A stretch of 64,000 nucleotides of DNA from Didemnitutus sp041906465. Its GTDB lineage: Bacteria > Verrucomicrobiota > Verrucomicrobiia > Opitutales > Opitutaceae. Where the stretch lies: the NCBI GenBank assembly GCA_041906465.1, contig JAYRJE010000002.1, forward strand, positions 434,001 to 498,000, given 5' to 3'. The translations under genes were made by a program, and so were the position numbers. Positions within the stretch are counted from its first letter, which is position 1, and every line of letters starts with the position of its first letter. Under the pieces are notes generated by a model. The model worked only from the letters and a program-made list of their open reading frames with translations, was not told the origin of the DNA and did not search any database. Positions 1 to 10,974 of the stretch are shown piece by piece.

Positions 1-171
1 AGGCGTGGACACGGGAACGCGCACGTTGGCGAAAAGACGCCTCCGCGCAAAGCCCGTTTCACGCACAAGCGTGGGATTAATTCGGTGTCGATCGTGGCGC
101 GCCGGCGCTAATTTCGTGCGACCGGTGTTGCGTGCGGCGCGAGCGGCGCGCTGGTGAACGACGCGCCGTCG

Positions 172-2829
<2,658 letters not shown>

Positions 2830-2900
2830 TGCGATCAGTTAGCGGGGGATTGCGCCGAAGCGCAATCCCGCGCGCGACGGCACCAGCGCGGCCGAACCGC

Positions 2901-4169
2901 TCAGGCGCGGTAGGGCAGCGGGAAACCGCTCGTGAGTGTGACGACCTTGGCCTTCACTTCGGCCAGCGCGGCGGCCTCCTGCTCGGTGCCGATCGCGACA
3001 AGGACTTGATCGATCAGCGCGGCGACCTGCTGGAACTCGGCTTCCTTGAAGCCGCGGGTCGTCATCGCCGGGGAACCGAGGCGGATGCCCGAGGCTTGGA
3101 ACGGTGAGCGCGTCTCGAAGGGCACGGTGTTCTTGTTGCAGGTGATGTTGGCGCGATCGAGCGTCTCCTGCGCGACTTTGCCGGTGAGATTCGGCAATTT
3201 GGCGCGAAGATCGACGAGCATGAGGTGGTTGTCGGTGCCCCCGGAGACGATCTTATATCCGCGCGCGACCATCGCGTCGGCGAGGGTGGCGGCATTTTTC
3301 ACGACCTGCTGCGAATAGGTTTTGAACTCGGGCTTGAGCGCCTCGCCGAAGCACACGGCCTTGGCGGCGATGACATGCATGAGCGGGCCGCCTTGCGTGC
3401 CGGGGAACACGGCGGAGTCGATCGCCTTCGCGTGCGCCGCCTTGCAGAGGATGAGGCCGCCGCGTGGACCGCGGAGCGTCTTGTGCGTCGTGGTGGTGAC
3501 GAAGTCGGCGTGCGGCACGGGCGACGGATGCACGCCCGAGGCGACGAGGCCGGCGATGTGTGCGATGTCGGCGAACAGATACGCGCCGACGCTGCGGGCG
3601 ATCTCGCCCATGCGCGCGAAGTCGATCGTGCGCGAGTAGGCGGAGGCGCCGACGGTGATCATCTTGGGCTTCTCGCGCTGGGCGACGGCGGCGAGCTCGT
3701 CGTAGTCGATGAGGCCGTTGTCCTCGCGGACGCCGTATTGGCAGAAGTTGTAGAGTTTGCCGGAGAAGTTCGCCGGGTTGCCGTGCGTGAGGTGGCCGCC
3801 GTGGCTGAGATTCATGCCGAGGAGCTTGTCGCCCGGCTGGAGGACGGCGGCGTAGACGGCGGTGTTGGCCTGTGCGCCGGAGTGCGGCTGGACGTTGGCG
3901 TGCTCGGCGCCGAAGAGCTGCTTCGCGCGCTCGATGGCGAGCGTCTCGACGAGGTCGACCTGTTCGCAGCCGCCATACCAGCGTTTCGCCGGATAACCTT
4001 CCGCGTATTTGTTCGTGAGCACGCTGCCCTGCGCCTCCATGGCGGCGGGGTAGGTGAAGTTTTCCGAGGCGATCAGCTCGATGTGATGCTGCTGGCGCTT
4101 GAGTTCGCCGGCGATGGCGGCGTGCAGGGCGGGATCGAGCTGGGCGAGGGGAGCGGCGTTGAGGGACAT
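2901..4169 (-). CDS. glyA: serine hydroxymethyltransferase
   Basis: GlyA is a cytoplasmic PLP enzyme that interconverts serine and glycine and loads one-carbon units onto tetrahydrofolate. The 422-aa length is normal for the bacterial enzyme. The family signature is intact: HIELIASENF near the N-terminus, the tetrad region FADIAHIAGL (Asp201, His204), and the PLP-lysine in VTTTTHKTLRGPRGG (Lys230). The ATG at 4169 gives the expected N-terminus. The upstream minus-strand neighbour is a low-molecular-weight phosphatase. Phosphatase genes of that family also lie near glyA in Bacillus (the ywlE region), so the pairing may be conserved. The 63-bp gap between them contains a 7-bp tandem repeat. Confidence 0.97.
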   Translation of the reverse strand: MSLNAAPLAQLDPALHAAIAGELKRQQHHIELIASENFTYPAAMEAQGSVLTNKYAEGYPAKRWYGGCEQVDLVETLAIERAKQLFGAEHANVQPHSGAQANTAVYAAVLQPGDKLLGMNLSHGGHLTHGNPANFSGKLYNFCQYGVREDNGLIDYDELAAVAQREKPKMITVGASAYSRTIDFARMGEIARSVGAYLFADIAHIAGLVASGVHPSPVPHADFVTTTTHKTLRGPRGGLILCKAAHAKAIDSAVFPGTQGGPLMHVIAAKAVCFGEALKPEFKTYSQQVVKNAATLADAMVARGYKIVSGGTDNHLMLVDLRAKLPNLTGKVAQETLDRANITCNKNTVPFETRSPFQASGIRLGSPAMTTRGFKEAEFQQVAALIDQVLVAIGTEQEAAALAEVKAKVVTLTSGFPLPYRA

Positions 4170-4179
4170 CGAGCGTGCG

Positions 4180-4209
4180 TATTTTCGATTTTGGATTTTC
4201 GATTTTCGA
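4180..4209. repeat. AT-rich 7-bp tandem repeat (AAAATCS type)
   Basis: Read on the minus strand, the gap upstream of glyA contains about four consecutive 7-bp units of the form AAAATCG or AAAATCC. The tract is strikingly AT-rich in a GC-rich genome. It looks like the short tandemly repeated heptanucleotides known from cyanobacteria and other bacteria. A similar stretch lies inside queG near 17298. I see no promoter role. Confidence 0.7.
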
Positions 4210-4232
4210 AGGGCTGCGGAAAGGCGGGTTGG

Positions 4233-4745
4233 TTATTTTGCCGGGGGCGCGGCGGGCGGCTGGGGCGTGCTGACCAGTGATTTCAATTGCGCGAGGAGGC
4301 TGGGGATGGCCTCGACCATCTCGTCGCGGCTGAGTTCGTAGAGTTTCAGCGGCCCGCCGAACGGATCGGCGATCTCGCGGCTGGCGTTGCCGGGCAGGAA
4401 ATCGCGGAAGAGGTGCAGGCGCGCGGGCACGGGCGAGGCTTGGAGCTCGATGAGGCTGCGGTGCGACTCCGTCATGCACAGAACCATCGAGGCGGTGTTG
4501 AGCATTTCCTGCGTCAGCGGTCGGGCGCGGTGGCTGGAAATATCGATGCCGACTTTTTTCAAGGCGACGACGGAGTTTTCCGATACGCGCTCGCCGGGAC
4601 GCGCGGCGACGCCGGCGGAGACGACCTTGAATTTTTTCAGGGGACCGTCTTCGGCCGCGAGGGCGTGGGCCAGCAGACCTTCGGCCATGGGGCTGCGACA
4701 GATGTTGGCTGTGCAGACGACGATGATGGGGCCGGGTGCGGACAT
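4233..4745 (-). CDS. low-molecular-weight protein tyrosine phosphatase family protein
   Basis: This 170-aa cytoplasmic protein has the P-loop of LMW phosphatases near its N-terminus: VVCTANICRSPMAEG, with nucleophile Cys11 and Arg17 in the C-X5-R arrangement. The DPFGG near residue 130 matches the DP motif that carries the general-acid Asp. Members dephosphorylate phosphotyrosine or phosphoarginine, and some act as arsenate reductases. The substrate here cannot be told from sequence. The position just upstream of glyA recalls the YwlE region of Bacillus. A role opposing a tyrosine kinase in polysaccharide export is also possible, but no such kinase lies nearby. The tail is Pro/Ala-rich (QPPAAPPAK). 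Confidence 0.85.
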   Translation of the reverse strand: MSAPGPIIVVCTANICRSPMAEGLLAHALAAEDGPLKKFKVVSAGVAARPGERVSENSVVALKKVGIDISSHRARPLTQEMLNTASMVLCMTESHRSLIELQASPVPARLHLFRDFLPGNASREIADPFGGPLKLYELSRDEMVEAIPSLLAQLKSLVSTPQPPAAPPAK

Positions 4746-4926
4746 GAATTGAGCGCCAAGCGGTAAGCACTAACCCGCCCGCTGCAAGCCAAAGGGCGGG
4801 CGGCGCGCGTCACGGGGTGGAGTTGCCGTGGGAGCGGGCGCGTGCGGGCCGGGCGGCATCGCGGACGAGGAATCTGCCGACTCACGTCGGTGGCTCCGAA
4901 AGGCATCGAAGCGGTATCCGAGGTGG

Positions 4927-4987
4927 GTTGCGCGCTTGCGCGCAACTTCTCCAGGCAAAGGCGTCTCGTTGCCCGCTTGCGGGCAAC
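4927..4987. repeat. two related 20-bp stem-loops with a compensatory change
   Basis: Two perfect 20-bp palindromes lie 21 bp apart at 4927-4946 and 4968-4987. Each has 9-bp arms around TT. The arms read GTTGCGCGC in the first and GTTGCCCGC in the second, and the opposite arm changes to match, so base pairing is kept. They sit in the 278-bp gap between the exported protein gene (ends 5024) and the phosphatase gene (starts 4745). They could stop transcription or stabilise a 3-prime end. The rest of the gap shows no gene. Confidence 0.75.
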
Positions 4988-5023
4988 CTGCCACGCTGCC
5001 GGAGCGGCCCGCCGGTTTTCGGG

Positions 5024-5839
5024 TCAGCCGCGTTTCAAGGCCAGCAATGCGCGGTGCAGATTCACGGCACGCTGGAGGACGCGATCGGTAAGCACGGGCG
5101 CTTTTTCGGTCGCGGGCTTGCTCGGATCGGGCTCGGGCGGCGGGGCGGCGTTGGCGTTGCCGTTTTCAAACTCCTTCACGAGCTCGGCTTCGTCGAAGCG
5201 TTCCTTCTCGATCCTACCCGTGATGAGCGTCTCGAGCGGCATGCCGCTCTCGAAGGCGGCGTAGGCGCGACGGTCGACATCGGCGGGCTGATTCACCACG
5301 ACGGAGGGAAGAGGCCGCGACTCGCTGACGCCGATGGTCAGCGCGGGCGATGGCAATTTTGCCAGCGCCGGCATGAGCACTTCCGGCGTTTGCGGTGATA
5401 CCAGCACGAACACCGGGGTCGGGGCCGGGCGTTGAGCGAGCGTGAGCGCCAGCGCCGGCACGTCTGCTTCGTTGATCACCGGATAGCGCAGATCGAGCAC
5501 GAGCGCCGAGGCTTTCGACTGCACGCGATTGAGCAAATCCAGCAATGGCAGCGCATCCGCGATGCGGTGCACACGCACGTAGGCCAGGTCTTCACCGAGG
5601 TCGTAGGGCGCGGCTGTATTGACGTTCGCCCGTTCCGCGGCAGCGGAAGCGGCGGACGCGCGCGCCGCGTCGGCCGCGACCACCGGCGCAGCGAGCGCCA
5701 GCGCCGCGATCAGACCGAGACTCTGACGGCAATTTTGCGTAATACGCAAAATTGCTCCGCGCGCGCCGCGTCGAAGGCTTCTTGCGTAATACGCAAGGAA
5801 GCGCGGCATGCATGCATGGGAGGCGTAGCGAGTCATCAT
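5024..5839 (-). CDS. exported protein of unknown function
   Basis: I do not recognise this protein of about 271 aa. The chosen start is the ATG at 5839. It overlaps the purD stop codon (ATGATGA), and the next codon at 5836 is also ATG. An earlier ATG at 5905 would run far into purD. The N-terminus has a basic stretch and then a hydrophobic segment (SLGLIAALALAAPVVAA), consistent with export. The middle part has a LVLDLRYPV strand and alternating beta/alpha patterns that faintly recall the S41/ClpP-like fold, but no catalytic residues can be assigned. The C-terminal third has a Pro-rich linker (NAAPPPEPDPSKP). Two palindromic repeats fall inside the coding region for the leader. Overlap with purD suggests translational coupling. 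Confidence 0.65.
   Translation of the reverse strand: MMTRYASHACMPRFLAYYARSLRRGARGAILRITQNCRQSLGLIAALALAAPVVAADAARASAASAAAERANVNTAAPYDLGEDLAYVRVHRIADALPLLDLLNRVQSKASALVLDLRYPVINEADVPALALTLAQRPAPTPVFVLVSPQTPEVLMPALAKLPSPALTIGVSESRPLPSVVVNQPADVDRRAYAAFESGMPLETLITGRIEKERFDEAELVKEFENGNANAAPPPEPDPSKPATEKAPVLTDRVLQRAVNLHRALLALKRG
5729..5755. repeat. GCGTAATACGC palindromic repeat, copy 1
   Basis: This is a perfect inverted repeat with 12-bp arms (GCAATTTTGCGT) around AAT. Its centre GCGTAATACGC recurs at 5784-5794, 16268-16278 and, with ATT in the middle, 16336-16346. It lies inside the leader-coding part of the exported protein gene. Confidence 0.8.
5781..5802. repeat. GCGTAATACGC palindromic repeat, copy 2
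   Basis: Arms CTTGCGT and ACGCAAG flank AAT. With one bulged base the pairing extends leftwards to GCTTC and rightwards to GAAGC. It lies about 26 bp from copy 1, within the first codons of the exported protein gene. Confidence 0.7.
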
Positions 5840-7146
5840 CGGTTGAGTTGACGCGCGCCGATGTCGCGGCGGAAATATTTCGATACACACTCGATCGCAT
5901 CGCACGCGGCGTAGGCGCGGTCGGCGGCTTGGCGCAGCGTCGGCGCGAGCGCGGTGACGCCGAGGACGCGGCCGCCATTGGTGACGATCTCGCCCGCGAC
6001 GTTTTTGGCGGTGCCGGCGTGGAAGATCGTCGTCGCCGGCGGAAGTGTTGCGGGGAAAGCGATGACGTCGCCCTTGGGGAATTTCTCCGGATAACCTTTG
6101 GCGGCGACCACGACACAGAGCGCGGCCTCGGGACGAACCTCGAGCGTGGCGCCCGCGAGCTCGCTCCTGGCCGCGCGCCAGAGCAACGCAAGCAGGTCGG
6201 TTTTCAGGCGCGGGAGCACGACCTGCGTCTCGGGGTCGCCGAAGCGCGTGTTGTATTCGAGGACGCTCGGCCCGGAGGCGGTGAGCATGATGCCGATGAA
6301 GAGCGTGCCGCGGAAATCGATGCCCTCGCTCGCGATGGCGTCGACGGAAGGTTTCACGATCTCGCGGTCGATGCGCGCGAGCAGCTCGGGCGTGACGACT
6401 TCGGCGGGCGAGTAGGTGCCCATGCCGCCGGTGTTGGGGCCGGTGTCGCCGTCGCCCACGCGCTTGTGGTCCTGCGAGACGGGGAGGATGACGTAGTCGC
6501 GGCCCGAGACGACGACGAGGATCGAGGTCTCGTCGCCGAACATGCAGTCCTCGACGAGAATCTGGCTGCCGGCAGAGCCGAATTTGTTGCCCGCGAGCAT
6601 GTCGTGGATCGCGGCCTCGGCTTCGGCGAGCGTTTGCGCGACGACGACGCCTTTGCCGGCGGCGAGGCCGTCGGCCTTGATGACGATCGGCGCGCCGCGG
6701 CGGCGCACGTAGTCGAGCGCCGGCGCGACTTCGGTGAAGATCCCGGCGGGCGCGGTTGGGATTTTATACTTCAGCAGGATTTGTTTCGTGAAGACCTTGG
6801 AAGCCTCGAGGCGCGCGCCATCGGCCTTGGGGCCGTAGGCGGGAATGCCGACCTTGGTCAATGCGTCGACGAGGCCGAGCGAGAGCGGCACTTCGGGACC
6901 GACCACGACGAACTCCACGTGTTCGCGCTGGGCGAGTTCGACGAGGCCGGCGATGTTGTCGGCGGCGGCGGCGAAGCACGTCACGTCCTGCGCGATGCCG
7001 GCGTTGCCCGGCGCGCAGATGACGCGCGGTTGGGCCGGTGAGGCGAGCAGCGAGCGGACGAGCGCGTGTTCGCGCCCGCCGGAACCGACGACGAGGACGG
7101 AGGAGGGGAGTTTCTCGTGAGCCACAGGAGGAGAAGAGATGGGCAC
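5836..7146 (-). CDS. purD: phosphoribosylamine--glycine ligase (GAR synthetase)
   Basis: PurD joins glycine to 5-phosphoribosylamine using ATP, the second step of purine synthesis, in the cytoplasm. The 436-aa protein has the typical N-terminal VLVVGSGGREHAL motif. It also has the ATP-grasp features GIPTAPAG-like, KADGLAAGKGVVVA and LEYNTRFGDPETQ, and the C-terminal domain with VVVAAKGYPEKFPKGD. The first ATG adds about 14 residues before the conserved core, so an internal start is possible. GlyA, which makes the glycine substrate, is encoded a little downstream on the same strand. The stop codon overlaps the start of the exported protein gene. Confidence 0.96.
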   Translation of the reverse strand: MPISSPPVAHEKLPSSVLVVGSGGREHALVRSLLASPAQPRVICAPGNAGIAQDVTCFAAAADNIAGLVELAQREHVEFVVVGPEVPLSLGLVDALTKVGIPAYGPKADGARLEASKVFTKQILLKYKIPTAPAGIFTEVAPALDYVRRRGAPIVIKADGLAAGKGVVVAQTLAEAEAAIHDMLAGNKFGSAGSQILVEDCMFGDETSILVVVSGRDYVILPVSQDHKRVGDGDTGPNTGGMGTYSPAEVVTPELLARIDREIVKPSVDAIASEGIDFRGTLFIGIMLTASGPSVLEYNTRFGDPETQVVLPRLKTDLLALLWRAARSELAGATLEVRPEAALCVVVAAKGYPEKFPKGDVIAFPATLPPATTIFHAGTAKNVAGEIVTNGGRVLGVTALAPTLRQAADRAYAACDAIECVSKYFRRDIGARQLNR

Positions 7147-7214
7147 GGATGCCGGGCGGCGTCCAGCCTGTGGACGCGCATGACGCGCCGAGATGATACG
7201 CGCAATGCGAGAAA

Positions 7215-7250
7215 TTTTGTCCGCTTTCGCTGGGTCAGGCGGTTAGGAAG
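7215..7250 (+). promoter_or_regulatory. conserved upstream element of the first sigma gene
   Basis: TTTTGTCCGCTTT at 7215-7227 recurs exactly at 9478-9490, before the second sigma gene. In both copies TGTCCGCTTT starts exactly 42 nt before the ATG. The ribosome binding site AGGAAG (7245-7250) follows. The conservation and fixed spacing suggest a promoter or operator kept after the duplication. Which sigma factor uses it is unknown. Confidence 0.5.
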
Positions 7251-7259
7251 TGAAGCCGC

Positions 7260-8687
7260 ATGTCGAACGATGCCGAATTACTCCGATCTTACGTCCAGCA
7301 CCGGGACGAGGGCGCTTTCACCGAACTGGTGCGCCGGCACGTCGACGTCGTGTATGCCGCGGCGCTGCGGCGGGCCAACGGGCGCGCACATCTCGCGGAG
7401 GACATCACGCAACGCGTCTTCGGCGATCTCGCCCGCAAGGCGGCGTTGCTCGCGCGTCATCCCGTGTTGATCGGCTGGCTCCATCGCAGCACGCGCTACG
7501 CGGCGATCGATGCGCTGCGGAGCGAAATGCGGCGCGAAAAAATCGCCCGGGAGCTCACCGCCATGACCGATTCATCGTCAGACGCCGAAACGAGGGTGCC
7601 GTGGGAGCAGCTGCGTCCGGTGCTCGATGCGGCGCTCGACGAGCTGTCCGCGCGCGACCGTGAACTCGTGTTGCTGCGCTATTTTTCCGGCCTAACCTTC
7701 GCCGACGCCGGCGCGCGCTTCGGGTTGCGCGAGGATGCCGCGCGACGGCGCACGGAGCGCGCGCTCGACAAACTGCGCGGCGTGCTGGCACGCCGCGGCG
7801 TCACATCGACGACGGCGGCGCTGGGCGTGTTGCTGGCGAATCAGCCGCTCGTGGGGGCGCCGGCCGGCGTGGCCGCGAGCGTGTCGGCCGCGGCGCTGGC
7901 CGCGGCGCCGGCTGGCGGCGCGCTGGCGACGACTCTCCTTATGAGCAAAATCGCTACCCCCGCTCTCAGTGCTGTGCTTGCCGCCGGTGCTACTGCCCTC
8001 GTCTGGACTTTGACGGTGCCCGGTGTGAGCGCCGAGGAACTGGCCGCGTTGCGCCGCGATCAGGCGCGCCTTACGGTCGCGGCGGACGCGGACGCTTCAA
8101 CCGCGCAGGTGAAAGAGGTCGCCGACGAATATGCGGCGACCGTGAACGGCATCGCGCGCGCGATGACCGAACGTTCGGCCGCGAGGAAAGGGGGTGCGAC
8201 GGGTGAGGCGAGAAGCTCCGCCGCCGCCGACGTCACGCCGCGCGGCCATCGCAACCACGGCCTCGCGACACCGCACGCGGCGGTGATGACGTTCACGTGG
8301 GCGAGCGACATTTGCGATCCCGACGAACTGGCCAAGGTCATCACTTTCGACCCCGCGGCCCGGCAAAAAGCCCTGGAGGTTCTCGCGACCATGCCGGAGG
8401 CGATTCGCCAGCAGTATCCGATTCCGGAGGCGTTCTACGGACTCGTGCTCGCGGCCACCTGCCTCGAAGGGCCGCCGCCGGGCGCCGATCTGATCGAGCG
8501 CAACACCACGGAAGTTGAGCTGAAGCCTGATCGCTTCGCCATGCGTCGCAAAGGCAGCAACCGCAACGAGCACGAGTATCAACTCACGACAGAGGGCTGG
8601 AAATTCGTGATTCCGGAGGGCGCCGTGACGCTCTGGCCCGGCAATCTCAACAGCCAGACGCTCGCCCGCTTGGGCGGCGGTCGCTGA
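7260..8687 (+). CDS. ECF-like sigma factor with membrane helix and C-terminal domain (copy 1)
   Basis: This 475-aa protein starts with sigma-70 region 2 (about residues 5-95, LAEDITQRVFGDLARKA, WLHRSTR). Region 4 follows at about 128-180 (LSARDRELVLLRYFSGLTFADAG with REDAARRRTERALDKLR). After an Ala-rich linker comes one probable membrane helix at about 232-253. A helical linker follows, then a C-terminal domain at about 328-400 containing GHRNHGLATPHAAVMTFTWA and FDPAARQKALEVL. That layout suggests a sigma factor tethered to the membrane, with the C-terminal domain on the far side. The same domain motif occurs in the adjacent small protein and in the second copy. The gene is preceded by AGGAAG and a conserved upstream box. 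The target genes are unknown. Confidence 0.85.
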   Translation: MSNDAELLRSYVQHRDEGAFTELVRRHVDVVYAAALRRANGRAHLAEDITQRVFGDLARKAALLARHPVLIGWLHRSTRYAAIDALRSEMRREKIARELTAMTDSSSDAETRVPWEQLRPVLDAALDELSARDRELVLLRYFSGLTFADAGARFGLREDAARRRTERALDKLRGVLARRGVTSTTAALGVLLANQPLVGAPAGVAASVSAAALAAAPAGGALATTLLMSKIATPALSAVLAAGATALVWTLTVPGVSAEELAALRRDQARLTVAADADASTAQVKEVADEYAATVNGIARAMTERSAARKGGATGEARSSAAADVTPRGHRNHGLATPHAAVMTFTWASDICDPDELAKVITFDPAARQKALEVLATMPEAIRQQYPIPEAFYGLVLAATCLEGPPPGADLIERNTTEVELKPDRFAMRRKGSNRNEHEYQLTTEGWKFVIPEGAVTLWPGNLNSQTLARLGGGR

Positions 8688-8702
8688 ACGATCCTTTTCG
8701 CG

Positions 8703-9362
8703 ATGTCTCCGCTAAAAATTTCTTCGCTCGTCGCGGTGGGCGCGGTGGTCGTGACCGCCGGTGCGCTCTACTTGCGGCATGGTGCGCGGCAGCGCGAAGC
8801 GCACGCGCTGCGCTGGGAAAACGATCGCTTGCGCCGCGAGGTCAGCGCACGCCTCGAAGGAAAGGCACCAACGCTGGAGAAGGACTCCGCTGCCGCAGCC
8901 GCCGCTCCGAACGCGGTCGTTGCCGCGCCGCGGGGGGCGGAGTATTACCGCAACGAAGGCAACGCCACGCCGCAGGCGGCGTTGCAGACGCTCGCATGGG
9001 CGTGCGATCGCGGCGATGTCGAGGCCGTGGCGCGGCTGCTGTTCATCGAGCCAGCGGCGCGACCGAAGGCGGAAGCCTTTTGGGCGAGTTTGCCGGCGGA
9101 GGCGCGGGCGCAGTGGAAGAACATGGACGAGATGACGGCGGCGGTGCTCACGCGCGGCGTCATGGAGCGTCCGTTTCCGCATCGCGATCTGCTGGCCACG
9201 GCGAGCGCGGAGACAATCTCGCCGAGTCGCGTTCGCCTCCTGATGCCGAACGTGCCGGCGCCGCGCGGCGTCACTGAATATCAACAGTCGGCCGAGGGCT
9301 GGAAATACGTTCTCAGCGAGCAAGCCGTCGACGCTTACATCCGGCAGAGTCGGCGGCAGTAG
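8703..9362 (+). CDS. membrane coiled-coil partner of the sigma factor (copy 1)
   Basis: This 219-aa protein of unknown function starts 15 bp after the sigma gene, so the two are probably one operon. Residues 6-24 are a membrane helix (SLVAVGAVVVTAGALYL). A short charged heptad-like stretch follows (LRWENDRLRREVSARLE), likely a coiled coil. From about residue 80 the sequence YYRNEGNATPQAALQTLAWA, then FIEPAARPKAEAFWASLP, parallels the C-terminal domain of the sigma factor beside it. The likely topology is N-in, with the domain outside the cytoplasm. I infer that it pairs with the sigma factor through the shared domain or the coil, for example to hold or release it. No experimental family is known to me. 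Confidence 0.7.
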   Translation: MSPLKISSLVAVGAVVVTAGALYLRHGARQREAHALRWENDRLRREVSARLEGKAPTLEKDSAAAAAAPNAVVAAPRGAEYYRNEGNATPQAALQTLAWACDRGDVEAVARLLFIEPAARPKAEAFWASLPAEARAQWKNMDEMTAAVLTRGVMERPFPHRDLLATASAETISPSRVRLLMPNVPAPRGVTEYQQSAEGWKYVLSEQAVDAYIRQSRRQ

Positions 9363-9410
9363 CACGCGCGCAGAGGTCTTTCGGGTTTGCCGCGCTTCGA
9401 TTGGGGGAGG

Positions 9411-9440
9411 CGCCGGCCGAGCGTTGGAGCTCGGCCGGCG
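9411..9440 (+). terminator. strong hairpin between the two sigma modules
   Basis: Perfect 12-bp arms (CGCCGGCCGAGC) close a 6-nt loop about 50 bp after the first partner gene. No U-run follows directly, so it is either a weak terminator or a 3-prime-end stabiliser that separates the two modules. Confidence 0.5.
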
Positions 9441-9477
9441 TTCGCACGTGAGCACATGTTCGAGTGCGCGGCGTTTT

Positions 9478-9513
9478 TTTTGTCCGCTTTTTCGGCGGCC
9501 GGAAGTTAAGGAG
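9478..9513 (+). promoter_or_regulatory. conserved upstream element of the second sigma gene
   Basis: TTTTGTCCGCTTT at 9478-9490 matches the element before the first sigma gene. It has the same 42-nt distance from TGTCCGCTTT to the ATG at 9523. The ribosome binding site AAGGAG lies at 9508-9513. The sequence from GTGAAGCCGC into the first codons is identical in both copies. Confidence 0.5.
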
Positions 9514-9522
9514 TGAAGCCGC

Positions 9523-10971
9523 ATGTCGAACGATGCTGAACTCCTCCGAACCTATGTGCAGCGCCGGGACGAGGGCGCTTTTGCCGAACTCGTGCGGCGG
9601 CACGTCGACGTGGTGTATGCGGCGGCGTTGCGGCGGGCCAACGGGCGCGTCCATCTCGCGGAGGACATCACGCAGCGCGTCTTCTGCGATCTCGCCCGCA
9701 AAGCGGCGCTGCTGGTGGATCATCCCGTGCTGATCGGCTGGCTCCATCGCAGCACGCGATGCGCGGCCTTCGCGGCGCTGCGCGGGGAGATGCGGCGCGA
9801 CAAACTGGTGCGGGAGTTCACTACCATGCCCGATCATGATGGTCCTGCCGAGCCCACGGTGGCGTGGGAGGAGTTGCGTCCGCTCCTCGATGCGGCGCTC
9901 GATAAGTTGTCCGCGCGCGACCGCGAGCTCGTGTTGCTGCGCTATTTTTCCGGGCTGACCTTCGCCGACGCCGGTGCGCGGTTCGGGTTGCGCGAGGATG
10001 CGGCGCGGCGGCGCACGGAGCGCGCGCTCGACAAATTGCGCGGACATCTCGCGCGGCGCGGTGTCACGTCGACGACGGCGGCGCTGGGCGTGTTGCTGGC
10101 GAATCAGCCGCTCGTGGCGGCGCCGGCGGGGTTGGCGGCGAGCGCCTCGGCGGCCGCGGTCGCGGCGGCGCCGACGGGGGCGGTGGCGGGCGCGGTGACT
10201 TTTTTTCTTATGAACAAAGCAGCTGCTTCTGCGCTGAGTGCGTTGGTTGCCGTGGGTCTCACGACCGTCGTGTGGACCTCCGTGGCCCGGGATCGTGGTC
10301 CTGAATTCGAATCGTTACGCGAGGAAAACGCGAAACTCACGCGCGCTACGGCGGCGAACGCGCCCGCGAGCGAAACGGCGGCGGTCGCGAACGAATACGC
10401 CGCGACGGCGACCGCGATCTCGCGGGCGATGGAGCAGCGGCAGGCGACGCGAACCGGCGCGGCGGCGCGCCCCGCGAAATCGAGCGCGACGTCCGCCGGC
10501 GAAGTCACCGCGCGTGGTCACCGCAACCATGGCACGGCGACGCCGCACGACGCGGCGCTAACATTCGGTTGGGCGACGGATATTTGCGATCCGGACGAAC
10601 TCGCGAAGCTGGTCTATTTCGACGGGAAGGCGCGGGCGGCGGCCCTCGAGGTGCTCGCGGGGATGCCGGAGGAGATTCGCACGCAGTATCCGACACCGGA
10701 AAAATTCTACGGCATGTTGCTGGCGGCGTCGTGTCTCGAGGCACCGCCGCCGTCGGCGGAGATGATGGAGCGCCTGATGACCGTCGTCGAAATCGGACCC
10801 GGCCGCGCGGCGTCGCGGCGGGTGGGCTCGGACCGGAACCATCACGAGTATCAACTCACGGAATCAGGTTGGAAGTATGTGCTGCCCGAAGCCGGCGTGC
10901 GCGGGTTGCCGGGCATCCTGAACAGCGGAACGCTGGCGCGGTTGAACAAGACGACGACGCCGTCGCCCTGA
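9523..10971 (+). CDS. ECF-like sigma factor with membrane helix and C-terminal domain (copy 2)
   Basis: This 482-aa paralogue has the same architecture as the gene at 7260. Region 2 (LAEDITQRVFCDLARKA) and region 4 (LSARDRELVLLRYFSGLTFADAG) are nearly identical to copy 1. The Ala-rich linker and the membrane helix (about 235-253, ALSALVAVGLTTVVWTSV) have drifted more. The C-terminal domain is clearly related (RGHRNHGTATPHDAALTFGWA, FDGKARAAALEVLAGMP). Strong conservation of the DNA-binding parts suggests both copies may recognise similar promoters. The divergent linker would allow different inputs. It ends 3 bp before its partner gene. Confidence 0.85.
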   Translation: MSNDAELLRTYVQRRDEGAFAELVRRHVDVVYAAALRRANGRVHLAEDITQRVFCDLARKAALLVDHPVLIGWLHRSTRCAAFAALRGEMRRDKLVREFTTMPDHDGPAEPTVAWEELRPLLDAALDKLSARDRELVLLRYFSGLTFADAGARFGLREDAARRRTERALDKLRGHLARRGVTSTTAALGVLLANQPLVAAPAGLAASASAAAVAAAPTGAVAGAVTFFLMNKAAASALSALVAVGLTTVVWTSVARDRGPEFESLREENAKLTRATAANAPASETAAVANEYAATATAISRAMEQRQATRTGAAARPAKSSATSAGEVTARGHRNHGTATPHDAALTFGWATDICDPDELAKLVYFDGKARAAALEVLAGMPEEIRTQYPTPEKFYGMLLAASCLEAPPPSAEMMERLMTVVEIGPGRAASRRVGSDRNHHEYQLTESGWKYVLPEAGVRGLPGILNSGTLARLNKTTTPSP

Positions 10972-10974
10972 ACC

